Shown piece by piece: positions 11,590 to 22,800 of a stretch of DNA of 64,000 nucleotides (its first letter is position 1; every line of letters starts with the position of its first letter). The position numbers and the translations under genes were made by a program. The notes under the pieces were generated by a model that was given only the letters and a program-made list of their open reading frames with translations, did not search any database and had not been told where the DNA came from. Location: the NCBI GenBank assembly GCA_013398015.1, contig VZRR01006730.1:1475894-1539893 (forward strand), in the 5' to 3' direction. The DNA comes from Oreocharis arfaki (lineage: Eukaryota; Chordata; Aves; Passeriformes; Paramythiidae).

Positions 11590-11890
11590 GGCCAGGTGTG
11601 GAAATGCAGAACCGGCGGCACGGGCTGGGGACCTATGGGGGAGGTGCGGGACCGATCGGAGGCTGTGGGATAGCTGGGGCTTAGCGCCGGGCGGTGCCCA
11701 GCGTCGCCACCCCCGCGGGCAGGGGCTGCAGTGGCCCCCGGCCCCGTGAGGCTGCGGGGTGTTCCGTCCTCCTGCCCGTCCCTGGGGCACTGTCGGCTGT
11801 GCCCACCCGCCGAGCTGCGCTGGCAGCTGGTGCTTTACAGAGCTTGTAGTGCTGGGAGAGCAGCCGGGGGCCCGGACGGGTGTGTTATCT
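11590..11890. promoter_or_regulatory. CpG island
   Basis: About 300 bp of strongly GC-rich sequence with more than twenty CpG dinucleotides by eye, including runs such as GCGCCGGGCGG, CCCGCGGGC and GGACGGG, in a window that is otherwise AT-rich and CpG-poor. GGGCGG-type Sp1-like boxes are present. All frames on both strands have stops or read as low-complexity Pro/Gly/Arg text, so coding is unlikely. It may be a host promoter or a GC-rich internal part of the truncated retrovirus just upstream. A start codon followed at once by a perfect splice donor lies about 200 bp downstream (12098-12108). Confidence 0.5.
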
Positions 11891-11965
11891 TCACAGCTGC
11901 CTTTGCCCATTCCCTTCAAACATATTGTACAGGGCTAGGAGAGGCCAGGAAGAATGAGACATGAA

Positions 11966-12320
11966 CATTGAGTTGGCTTGTGTCCACTGAGTTGTTTTAT
12001 ACATTTTCTCTGTGTAACAAAAGTAATCACTTTGGGGGTTTTTTAACCCAGTTTAAGACTCTGGATTGACTGTGCACAGCAAAATGGAAGGGCTACCATG
12101 AGCCAGGTGAGTTCTCTGGCTTGCTCAGATCCTGCTGCTAAGGAGGCAACTCCTCGAGAAGAAGATGAATGGAAGGCCCAGGCTGAGAGGGGAGCTGGGG
12201 AAGAGTCTGCTTGGCATCCCTGCCCCTGCAAGCCTGGTTATTATGTGCAGCTGTGGGGTGCTGCAGCCTGCTCCTTCCTGAGAGCTGAGGGCGCAGAACC
12301 TCAGGGGTTGCTCGAAGATG
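11966..12320. other. sequence between CpG island and minisatellite
   Basis: The stretch is moderately GC-rich. ATG at 12098 in a good context (CTACCATGAGC) opens a frame of 85 codons that runs into the minisatellite. CAG|GTGAGT, a perfect splice donor, lies three codons after that ATG. I do not recognise the predicted peptide (it starts MSQVSSLACSDPAAKEATPR). Confidence 0.35.
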
Positions 12321-12321
12321 T

Positions 12322-12826
12322 GTGGGGTGACTTGAGGTCATTTGGTATTAGTTGACGTCATTGGNNNNNNNNNNNNNNNNNNNNNNNNNNNNNNNNNNNN
12401 NNNNNNNNNNNNNNNNNNNNNNNNNNNNNNNNNNNNNNNNNNNNNNNNNNNNNNNNNNNNNNNNNNNNNNNNNNNNNNNNNNNNNNNNNNNNNNNNNNNN
12501 NNNNNNNNNNNNNNNNNNNNNNNNNNNNNNNNNNNNNNNNNNNNNNNNNNNNNNNNNNNNNNNNNNNNNNNNNNNNNNNNNNNNNNNNNNNNNNTGGGGT
12601 TACTTGAGGTCATTGGAGTCCCTGGGTGGGGTTACTTGAGGTCATTTGGGGTTACTTGAGGTCACTGGAGTTCCTGGGTGGGGTTACTTGAGGTCATTTG
12701 GGTTCATTTGGGGTTACTTGAGGTCATTGGAGTCCCTGGGTGGGGTTACTTGAGGTCATTTGGGGTTACTTGAGGTCATTGGAGTCCCTGGGTGGGGTTA
12801 CTTGAGGTCATTTGGGGTTACTTGCT
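12322..12826. repeat. minisatellite with 20- and 32-bp units, interrupted by a gap
   Basis: The core GGGGTTACTTGAGGTCATT is repeated. It alternates between a short form of 20 bp ending in T and a long form of 32 bp with the extra GGAGTCCCTGGGT, giving a composite period of about 52 bp. Copies to the right of the gap are nearly identical. The left edge (12322-12364) has diverged copies (GGGGTGACTTGAGGTCA, GTATTAGTTGACGTCATTGG). The last copy degenerates into GGGGTTACTTGCTG near 12826. Confidence 0.93.
12365..12594. other. assembly gap (230 N) inside the minisatellite
   Basis: Minisatellite units flank the N run on both sides, so the gap almost certainly hides more repeat copies and its true length is unknown. 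Frames drawn through it are meaningless. Confidence 0.98.
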
Positions 12827-14035
12827 GTTATAGTGGCTCCAACAGTGCTTGAAAACTGTGAATCTCTTGTTCCTTATTTTGATGTATTAATTTTGTCTCT
12901 CTCCATTTTTGGATACATCTATTTTTCTGACCCTTCAGTGTTATTTTTAAAAAAATAGTATTAAGCTAATCTACAGTTTCAACGTCATGTCCTTGAATAT
13001 TAGGAAACATGTTAGGCCTAGTTATATAGGAAAGCTTGATTTATCATGACTGTATATATTATGACATAGATGGCATAATATATGCTGGCAAGCATAGATT
13101 TTAGTGATATGATCACGAGGGCTTTTTGGGTTTGTTTTCTTTTTTTTTCTCACAGAGCCCTTTTATCATCTAAGTGATTGGGGAAAAAAAGGAAAACAAA
13201 ATGCAGGAAAAAAAGAGAGAGAAGTAATTAGACTGGGGCCTGATGGTAGAAGGGTGAACACAGAAAGGAATATGCAGATTGAAAATAAATGGAAAAATAG
13301 AACTGATTATAAAAGTAACTTGTTTTTCTGCTGGATAACACTGAATAACAATATGTTTAAAACTACTGGAAAGTGTTATTAGTAAAGTTTGTTTAATTTT
13401 TTCTTCTTGATTCTGAATGAAATAGACAAATACAGAAAGAGGCCACTGAAAATCACAACTTTCCTAATGAACATCAGTTGGAACAATCATTACCCTCTGG
13501 ATTAAATCCCTATGCTGAGAAAGAGAGAAATTCAGAAGAGATCATTAACAAAAAGTAGTTAACCATTTACCCCTGATGAGCTTTAGTGTTGAAGCCCTAG
13601 AGCTATGAAAGTCTGTTATCACATCTACAAGGAGATAGACTAGAATCTCTCTGCCCACCATTATTCTTATTTTAAATGGGTTTGCAAATACACTGATTAG
13701 CTGCCCCAAATTTACTTCTGCATGTTACAATGTATGATCTGCTTTGATTGCAAAACTGTAACTCCTATTGATGCCAACAATAGTGGCATTAAAGCACCGA
13801 AACCCAACACCTGCATTGCTGTGGCATGAGAGTGTAATATGCTCATTATTAAAATAATGATAGATCTTCCAACAGATTAAGCCAAGGAACTGCCCTTTCA
13901 CAAAAGGAAAAGTACAAAAGCACTGGGTGACGGATGCTCAGGAGAAACAGAGCTTCTATAATGTATTCTAATCAAACAGGGGTCACAGCAAAATCAGAAC
14001 CTAAATATTTTGTTCTGTAAATTGGCCTAGAGAGC
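12827..14035. other. unique AT-rich sequence
   Basis: No gene or transposable element is recognised. It contains a 10-bp inverted repeat at 13054-13083 and A/T-rich low-complexity patches around 12945 and 13140. Confidence 0.5.
13054..13083. repeat. perfect 10-bp AT-rich inverted repeat, 10-nt loop
   Basis: ATATATTATG at 13054-13063 is the reverse complement of CATAATATAT at 13074-13083. The loop is ACATAGATGG. Confidence 0.85.
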
Positions 14036-14560
14036 CTTGAGATGTTGCAGTTTATGTGGGTTTCCTGTGGTGGCAGGCAGGCCACAAGCAGGTTTACTGG
14101 AGAGCATCTCTGCCCAAGCCTGGGTCAGTGCCCTTGTGCCCCAGCCTCCCCGCTGCAGGCTGTCACTGCGCTGTCCCTGGCTGGGGGAGCCAAAGGCCTG
14201 CTCTGGTTTCCTCTGCTCCTGCAACACGGCGGAGGCAAAGGAGGCGAGAAGATGGCCTCTGCACGGTGACCTCAGGAGATCTTTATTCACATGGTGACCA
14301 GAGGGAAGGACCAGGAATAGCGAAGGGTCTGGATTTTTCTGTAGAGGCGGGGGGGCCAGAGAGAGCACACAGACCAGCGGTCTCAGGGCACAGGGGCGGT
14401 GCATGGGCGGAGTTGGGGTACAGGGGCCAACAGGGAGAACCCGAGGGAGTGGCCAGGACCAGGGGCAGGGAAGGCAGGACACTGTGGGAAGGGGAGACAT
14501 ATAAGGAAGAAAAGGGGTGGGGAAATACAGGTTGCTTGCCGGGGGAGGAGATTGCACCTT
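14036..14560. other. GC-rich block of unknown origin
   Basis: About 520 bp distinctly richer in G and C than the flanks, with purine-rich + strand sequence in its right half (14300-14540). Frames of 199 codons on + and 176 on - cross it, but both read as Pro/Arg/Gly-rich text without a recognisable domain, which is what GC-rich DNA gives by chance. An AATAAA lies on the - strand at 14282-14287, and a CATATAAGG box lies on the + strand near 14500. It could be an old LTR, a processed pseudogene or a GC-rich regulatory element; I cannot tell which. Confidence 0.35.
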
Positions 14561-14984
14561 CTAGGTCACTTCATCGAGACACAGATATCAACAGTACTAG
14601 AACATACCTCATTGCTTGGAGGTATACCTGGACAAGCATACTGTACATTAATTGAATTGATGGCTCACTTGAAAACCTGGTGAGATTTTATCCAATACAT
14701 TTTTATTGCCAATCAGTGATGCTGAAATATTTTTTAAAATAATTTTAGTGGGTCCCAGAACCTGAAAATATCTGAAGGGACCAAGAGCAACCCTGTTAGC
14801 AGCACTGAAAGTGTTTAATTTTGCATCTGCACTCTTCTAAAACTGCATCTACTGTAGTAGCTATGTAGGTGTGTGCAGTTTTAGTAGTTGCAGCTCTGAT
14901 GCCAAAGTGCTCATGTCAACATAGGGTCCAGAATGGTTCTAAATGCTTGAATATTTTTCCAAGCATTTTTTCTGTTTCTTACAG

Positions 14985-15092
14985 TCCACTCTTAGGTGTA
15001 CAATATCAGAACTAGGCTGCTACCAGTGCTCCAGACAACTTGCTTAAGATCAAAGGGAGACCATCTTCACTTCACTGCAGTGTTGACTGCAG
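14985..15092 (+). other. candidate non-coding exon bounded by strong splice sites
   Basis: A pyrimidine-rich acceptor ending TTTCTTACAG precedes 14985. A strong donor (GCAG|GTAAGAG) follows 15092. The 108-bp interval has stops in all three forward frames, so if it is an exon it belongs to a non-coding transcript or a UTR. Pairs of good splice sites at this spacing also occur by chance in tens of kilobases, so support is modest. Confidence 0.18.
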
Positions 15093-17005
15093 GTAAGAGC
15101 TCCCTAATATTTTACTGTTTCAATTATCTTTGTAGACTTGTTTTTGTATCATATATCACTGCTAAAATGGCATGGGCCCTACTCACACCACACAAGAAAT
15201 TTCTTGTTGTATTGAAAAAAGCTAATGACTGGATCATGAAGCCTGAAAAAAGGAAAATTATCTAAGATTATAAAACAACCAAACATGACACACCTTTAGT
15301 AAACTATTTTTCCCAAGTTAAGGACATAAAAAACCAGTTTTGTATGTAGTTTTGTCTCTCTTCGTATTGTATTTTCTTTGAGTATCATCAAAGTGTACAG
15401 ATATGAATAAAAAGTTCACTTGCTATTGGAGAGGTAAGAGTCTTGAACAGAGATTTGCAGAGATTTGTCATGATTCCTGCTTGAGGAAATTGTTATGTAC
15501 CGATAAGTGATGGCTTCTCATGATAGACTTTGGTGAATATATGATCTGCTCTTTCAAACTAGTTTGATGTTTGAATATCTTGGACAGAACTAAAGTAGAA
15601 CTGTAGCACACCCAGTGTTTATATCTTAGACAGACCTCTCCTTTTAAAAAGACCCCATGTCAGTCATTTTGCTTCAGAAGCCTATTCGCCATTGCAATTT
15701 CATGTGAGAATTTGTTAGTGCTGCTGTTCCTGAAGGTTTGTTGCACTCGATCTTGGCAGTTATGACTGCACAGTAACCCAGAGACGATCAGCCTCACACA
15801 GTAAACATCAGAGGCACAGTGCTCACACAGGCTGGCTGCAGCCTCTGAGCGCCATGGAAATAATGATTACTACTGATTATTGCTGGGTTTCATAACCACA
15901 GAAAATAGGGAAAATTATTCTTAGTGAAAATCCCAGGCAAAATGTTGACGAGTATTGGAAAAGAAAAAATCAGCTATATGTTTTGTCACAGGGTCAGAAA
16001 ACTTGCAGTGGTGGAAATTATCAAGACAGGTTCTGTTATTACCATTTTCCATGATGAGTCCAAGGAACCAGGTAGAATGTTGTAGCATCTAGTGAATACA
16101 TTGGTGAGTCTTCATAAAGTCCTACTTCTTAGTGATCTAAACATTATTTTCTTTATGATACTAACAACAAATAGCAATAATAGCATTACATTTTAAAAGT
16201 CCTGAACTTGAATGTCTAAACTTCCCAAATGAAATGGAATGGACTATACTGAAAAGACATCCTGAAGATTTCTGAAACTGAAGTGTGTACAGAAAGCTGT
16301 AATTTTAATAGGTTTGGGGTTTTTTTAACATAGACTTATTTTTAAAAAGTAGACTTTAGGGTATAGTTCTTAAAGGCTCCATCTTGTCTTTCAGTATGTT
16401 TCAATGAAATATTGCTTTACTTTGTGTAAAATATATGGTCTACAACGTTTTGGTAAACTGCATCAGCAATATCAGTCAGTAGTCACTAGTAACTTTAGTC
16501 ACAGAGATAAAGCACACTTTGGAAATTACTGTAATTCTGCAATAATTTCATATGGGGAAAATAATTTTTATTGAGAATGAGTGAATTTTCTTAGACTAAA
16601 TGAAACTGGTCTGAGTATTTCTTCCTACTCAAAGCAGAACTAAAACCCTGAAAGCTGCACAAACTCACAGAAATTCCGGTAAAAATATTCTGAGTTTGTT
16701 GGCATGGAATTCTGTAATTCCAAAACATGGAAGAACTGGATTTACCAAAATGCTAAAACAGGGCAAGATCTGATGATGCTTCTGTCTGGAATATGATCAG
16801 GGAAGACTGAGTATATTGTGAACTTGCGTTCTGGAGGCTGGTGCTGCCTTGTTCCCTAGAGTGCTGTAGGAATGGTTTAAAGTGTAGGCTCTGACACTTT
16901 CCATGGGACAATATTTCACGAGTCAGTAAATACCACTGCCAAAATGCTTTTGTGATATTCAACTTAAATAGTCTGTTACTTTGGCTTTATCTGTATCAAA
17001 TAGTC

Positions 17006-17166
17006 GAAAAAGAGAAAAGGATGAAAATGAAAAAAAATTTTAAAAAACCAAAACCAAAAACAACAACAACAAAAAACCCAAACCAAACAAAAAAAAAACC
17101 CACGAAAAACCCCAAACAAGCAGAAAAAGAAACAAACAAAAAAAACCACCCTAAAAACCAAAGAGA
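17006..17166. repeat. A-rich low-complexity tract (AAACC/AAAAC-like)
   Basis: A/C-only sequence with irregular AAACC and AACAAC units. It produces a Lys/Pro/Asn-rich frame on + and a Phe/Val/Gly-rich frame on -, neither of them a gene. Confidence 0.9.
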
Positions 17167-19099
17167 AAGTGAAATATGCAGAGATATGTTTCTTTTGGCT
17201 AGTTTTGTTAACTAGAGCTTGTTATTTTGGACTGTGTAAAAAAAATAATAGAATTTGCAGTACTTTAGCAGAGTAAGTGAGAAAATAAAAGAGTCGTTGA
17301 ATATAAGGTGGGACACGTGGAGCAATTTGCTGAGCTTCAGACTGTCATTTTCTTCTGCACGGCATTGAGAAAAAGAAAGAGGTAAAATAAAGAGATCAGA
17401 GAGATTTGCAGCTATGTCACAATTGCTAAGTACCCCAGTGGGTTTCTTTCCCCAATGTCTTTATCATGCAATAAGATCTTACTCATTTTTCTTCATAACA
17501 AAATTTTCCTTTGAGCCATTTTCCTACCTTCACTAAACCTCAACTGCTCTTATATTCTTTTCAAGAGGGTTTTGCCAGTGGCTTTTACTTTTTGCAATAT
17601 TGTATTGAAATCAAGTTTCTGCCAGGCTGCTTCTTCAGTCTAGAAAGACTGAAGGGAAATATTTTTCTTTTTCTTTCTCTTCCCATACCTTATCAGTCTT
17701 TAAGAAAAGCCAGATCCAACTGACCTGGAAACTGCTGAGAGACATGGGGGTTAGTTCATCCAACAACCAAAATCTGAAAATGCTGATGTGTGTTGGTATG
17801 CAACCTTTGCAATTGTATTAAGGGACAGTGGAAATAAAAAGAACCCTGATATTCAATATTAGAATAATTGCTCTAGTTAATATAAGAGAGATTCGTCTTT
17901 CTCTTGGAGTTGTATGACTCTTGCTTTTTGAGGACTTCAGCCATAAAGAACTATGTATAATCCTGTAGTTAAGGTATGGAAAATTGGACTGACATCCAAT
18001 CTGTAGTGCTTGCTTGTAGTGTTGTCCATATCAGGTGAGAAGTTCAAGACAAGTGCTTCTACCCAGAGTTTTGCAGGATGAAGTTGCAGTTTACAAACTC
18101 AAACACTGTCTGCATGCCCCTCTGCTGACACTGTCATCCCCATCTCAGTGCCTGTAGAGGAGCCTTCATCTCATAACCAGATGGGGGGAATAAAAAGCCG
18201 TCTGTCTCCTCTCCCCTTCCACAAAGGGAAGATATACAGCAAAAAATCACATCATGTTGATTACTGATGTGCACTCTGAATCTGTGGTGTCATTTAGTGT
18301 CTTCTTTCAGTGAATATTTCTCGATGCTTGAGATTAAAGTGTTCCAAATGAGCATTTTATTTGGTTCTAATGAGGCTGCTTCAGAATGTTAATTTCCCAT
18401 TCACTGGACTCTTCAAAGAGCTCAGCATGGCTGCAGAGTGCTGAAGACATACCTCAAGCTGCTGCAAAATTAACTTAGGAATTATAAAAGCAGTAAGTGC
18501 ATGATTACTATTTTTCTTAATACATAAAAGAAGGAGATGTGTAATTGACAGTTTAACAAGCTGGCAGGAGCAAATTAAAACTTAACGTGATTATGAAATG
18601 ACAATTACTGTTAGTAATTAATTGGTATCACCTTTCTGTAGCCCCGTTCAGTACTCTTAGTGCAAAGCTTTATCAGTGAGAGAATAATTAGGTAATTAGG
18701 TGAAAAATTGGGAGAGTGTGAGCTTAAAAAATGCTGTAAAATTTTTCTTTCTTTTCTGTGGGATCTATGCAATTTGAGATTGTTAGAAGCAGTACTTGCA
18801 CCCCATAAATATTCATCCAAAAGGACTAAAGAGCTTTGGAACCACATGACATTGCAGATATTCCTGTATCCATGATAAAGTGAACTACATTTGTACTAAA
18901 CTGGGGAAGATTGGTAAGACAGTATTCCTTAATTGCAGTTCTTCATAAAAAGTAGTGCAGATAGTGGTGTAAACACTTCAAATCACAGAAATATATTTCA
19001 GGTTTGCAAAGGATAGGAAACTACTGAAGCTGACATGATGTCTTTCCTGATTTTTAATTACTATGACTATTCAGAAAGTCTTTACGTGCCATGCGCAGC

Positions 19100-19130
19100 A
19101 CTTCTAGCAGAGAATTTCTCTGCTAGAAGT
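19100..19130. repeat. near-perfect 31-bp palindrome (15-bp arms, 1-nt centre)
   Basis: ACTTCTAGCAGAGAA at 19100-19114 and TTCTCTGCTAGAAGT at 19116-19130 are exact reverse complements around a single T. This is the cleanest inverted repeat in the window. The flanks do not continue the symmetry. Confidence 0.95.
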
Positions 19131-19243
19131 AGAGGACCATAGTGGGACGATATCTTGGTAAAGGCAAGTGTATTATCTTGAATAATCTTTGTTCTTTGGA
19201 ATCCCAAACCTCACCAGACTGGACCACATGATTTAGATTTTTA

Positions 19244-19865
19244 TGTCACGGTTTAACCCCTGGTGGCAACTAAGCCCCACTCAGTGTCAACTGGAGCAAC
19301 TTAGCCCCACTAAGCAGTCACTCAGTCACTCACTCCCAGTGGGGTGGGGCGAGAGAACCAGAAAAGCAAAAGTGAGGAAACTGGTGGGCCGAAATAGAGA
19401 CAGTTCAAGAGGTAAAGCAAGAGCTACACATGCAAGCAGAGGAAATTGGTTAATTAATTCACTGTTTCCCGTGGGCAGGCAGGTGTTCAACCATGCCCTG
19501 GAGAGCAGGGCTCCATCAGGTGCAGTGGTTACTGGGGAGAACAAACATCATCACTCCAAACATGCCCCCCTTCCTTCTTCTTCTCACAGCTTTGTATGCT
19601 GAGCATGTTGCCACACAGCCAGTAATATCCCCTTGGTCAGCTGGGATTAGCTGTCCCAGCTGTTTCCCCTCCCAAGTCTCTGTGCACCCCCAAGCCTGCT
19701 TGCTGGTGAGTGGGGTGAGAAGCAGAAAAGCTCTTTACTCTGTGTGAGCGGTGCTCAGCAGTAACAAAAAACATCCCTTTGTTGTCACTCAGTGTTTCCA
19801 GCACATACAGAGCCATTCCAGATACTGTGAAGAGCATTAACTCTACCCCAACCAAAACCAGCACA
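19244..19865 (-). mobile_element. ERVL-like solo LTR, antisense
   Basis: The + strand runs from TGTCACGGTTTAAC to CCAACCAAAACCAGCACA, so the element has TG...CA ends and about 622 bp. It matches in many blocks an LTR family widespread in bird genomes (GGCAACTAAGCCCCAC, CAGTGGGGTGGGGCGAGAG, GGCAGGCAGGTGTTCA, CATCCCTTTGTTGTC). The sense direction is -, judged from the position of its TATA region: CATACAAAG here (from CTTTGTATG near 19591-19599), a mutated TATA box. There is no internal region on either side, so it is a solo LTR. The 5 bases on each side (TTTTA and GAAGG) do not match as a target duplication, so either it has decayed or my boundary is off. Open frames inside it are not genes. 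Confidence 0.85.
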
Positions 19866-22800
19866 GAAGGCAACTAGTCAAGTGTGACCTACACCCATCT
19901 TCTGCCTTTCCCCTGCATGAGTCTGAAACAGTGTGATTTGAACTAATTCGCCAGAGACCAGACAGCAGTGCCCTTCCCTAAAGTGAGTTTCAGATTTCTT
20001 TGTTTTCTCAGCTGTCTGACAGAAACTGAACAGAGAGTTCCAGCAGATCAACTTTCCTGCATTCACTATATGATAAGCAAGCAATAGAGTGGCTGTATAG
20101 GCTACCTCAGGAACATCTGTGTGCTGTAGTTAAACGGTCAGAGGCCTATTTCCCATTTTTGATCTACCCACCCTCCCAAGAAACACCAGTGGAGTCCTCA
20201 TCCATCTTGAAGAATCCCCTGAAGGAGGCACAGTTCCTTACAGTAGCAGCCAGAAGCCATTAGCAACAGCAGCAGTACAAGGAAAAGGATTAAAACTGCT
20301 TCCAGCCACCTCCAGTGCTGCTTTCGTAAAGACACCAGGGTTCTCCAAAAGTAGAGTCATACATTGCAGGCAGAGCAGCTTCTCCCTTTAACTGCTGCAT
20401 AAACATATGTCAGCATGTGTGGGACTTAAGAGCTGTGTTTCGGGTTTGGAACAGAGGAGACTGCAAATGGGCACAGATGTTCACATGAAGTGGGTAATGC
20501 TAACTCCAAACATTAAAATAAAATAAGTTCTTAAAAACAGAACAAATTTTCAAGATTTTTTTCCTCTGCATGTCCCTTTTCATGGACAAGAAGCTTATCT
20601 TTTCTTTCATTGTTTCTTCTTTTAACATCAAAATTTGGATTCTATAATATTGATTTACCTTCAGAATCTAGGGCTTTGAGTAAGGTATAAAAAATTCAGC
20701 ATGTGGAATTGTTATTATGAGCTGACCCCAGCCAGCAACTAAGCAGATTGGTCATTCCTAACACTTTACACAATTAAGATAGAAAATTACAGTTATCTAT
20801 CTGGACAAAGATCTTTTTGAATTTGATATATGAAGTAACAAGTAGAACTGTTACTACAGAAAAACAGTGTTGAAATGTCATAAGCTACAAATAAAGAAAC
20901 AAAAGTAAAGATTTTTGGTTAAGATATCACAAAGAACTTACCTTAACCATGGCTATTTACCAGCAGTCTTGTTATTTTTAACAATAAGGGAAGCTGAAAT
21001 GTGATAGGAACTTTTCGAAATGGACAATTTCTAGGAGCACATGATCCAGATCTTCCATGCTGCACAGAGCAATACAAACATTGGGGATGGAGAAAGAAGA
21101 ATGTAGGGCTGATAAATCCCACTTTCTCCTTCTTGCATAAAGGGGGTGCTAATAATTCTGCTTTCTGGTGCTCAGGTGATGCAACAGAAATAATTTATCC
21201 ATGTGCTCTGTTAGTTTCCAACAAATTACACAGAGAACTTCCCTTTTTTTATTTTTGGATACCAAGAGAAGTATGTATTTGTTGATTTTTTGTGTCTGGT
21301 ACGTACTTGGTTTGCTTACACAGAGGATGTACGGAAGGTGTGCAATGACATACTTATGGCTATGTGTAGTCAAAGAGCAGCACTGAGCTAATTGTCAGCT
21401 GAGATGATAGTTTGGGAAAAGAGGCAGTGATAAGGGCCAGGTAAATATGATTTGTACAGCAGAAGGCTCTGTCAGGAAGGCACTGATCAGGAGGTGAAGT
21501 TCATAGCCTGGAAACACAGATTAACTGCACTCAGAAAGGCATGTCTGACTGCAGTCTTATTCTCAGGAAGTTCTTGACAAGCACTACTGTTCCACTTTGC
21601 TTTGGAATCTTCCTCCTATGTGTGATTCCTTCCCCATCCACTAAGCCTTTATGCCATCTCTCTCTGACAGACAGCCTAGATACAGCTGCCACCAAAACCC
21701 AGGTGACAAATTACCTGATGTTTGTACAGAGTTGTCTAAAGCACCTCTAAAGCTGGTATAAAAGTGTTTAGTAAATCACTTCTGAGATTTGTAGCACATC
21801 TTGCTTCTTTCTGAGTTTCGTTTGGAAAGTATAAAGAAACTGTCTTTAACAAAATTTGACATGTGAAATCTTCTAATCTTTGCAGAACGAGTGGTGACAG
21901 CCAGAACATAACACATCTCTTGGAGTTCAAAGTATCTGCACTACAATTAATTACTTACTGTGCTGTTCATTTTGCAAGAACTTCATCTCAGTAATTGTAC
22001 AGGGGGAGGAAAAGATGTAACTTGCTGCTGCTGACTGTATTTGCTTGTGTCTAGTCTGCAAAACTGAGTCTGTCACTTTCTGAATCTGGTTTGGTTTATT
22101 TTGTGCAGAGCTTTTTCTTCAATATCTGCTTTTCTCAGCAAGGGAGCACCATGTTTTTCACCCTGTGTTCTTAAGTCAAAGGTCTTGAATTAAGGTCTCT
22201 TCAAAGTTCAGCAGTTCCATTGCCTTTCTGAATAATTCTGTTACCAGGGTACAGAGAGATTTTTGATGGTTACCAATCTGGGACCTAATTGGCTCTTCAG
22301 TTTTAGAATGCAACTCATATTACATCAATAATAAAAGGATATTTACATTTGCATAATACTTACAATCCTAGAGGAGCCTTTTTCATGTCAGTAGATGTAG
22401 GACAATGGCTTGACCCAAGGAAAGACGTAATCAAAGATATGTCTCTTGCTAAAAAAAAAAAAACCCACCTGGATCATAAGGACAAATCATAATTCTTAAC
22501 CTTGTAGTTTTCTCTTTTGACTGTATGAACCCTGAATTACTATTTGTACTATCACAGCTCTGAGAGGAATAGCAGAGAGGGCTCTTGGCCCTCATGGTAA
22601 CTGGCAAACCCTCCCCCACATTGGGAAGTCCATCAAAATCTCCCACTGCATGCACAAGTACTTTAACGACATTGATGCTATATAGAAGGCAGGTATTACC
22701 TCTTCTGTTTGTATTTTAAAAAGAAGTTGCTACTGTGTTTGGTGAAAGGAAGAGTTCCGGCATGTTGTTGTGCTCTGGATCTAATACCACAGTATGATAC

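Larger units (their letters stand above)
14561..19099. other. unique intergenic or intronic sequence
   Basis: About 4.5 kb with no recognised gene. It contains the candidate exon at 14985-15092 and the A-rich tract at 17006-17166. Around 18400-18620 it is rich in TAATT and TGACAG motifs and may be a regulatory element. Open frames are short and lack coding character. Confidence 0.45.

Noticed and set aside
12338..12659. Open frames through the first N gap
   Set aside because: They consist almost entirely of undetermined residues and minisatellite units.
12595..12826. Telomere-like GGGGTTA repeats
   Set aside because: The motif is only part of a longer 20/32-bp unit. Vertebrate telomeric TTAGGG arrays are absent.
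14056..14655. 199-codon frame on + and 176-codon frame on - over the GC-rich block
   Set aside because: Both are low-complexity Pro/Arg/Gly-rich readings of GC-rich DNA, with no domain and no conserved splice context.
16952..17215. Lys/Asn/Pro-rich 87-codon frame
   Set aside because: It is a translation of the A-rich low-complexity tract.
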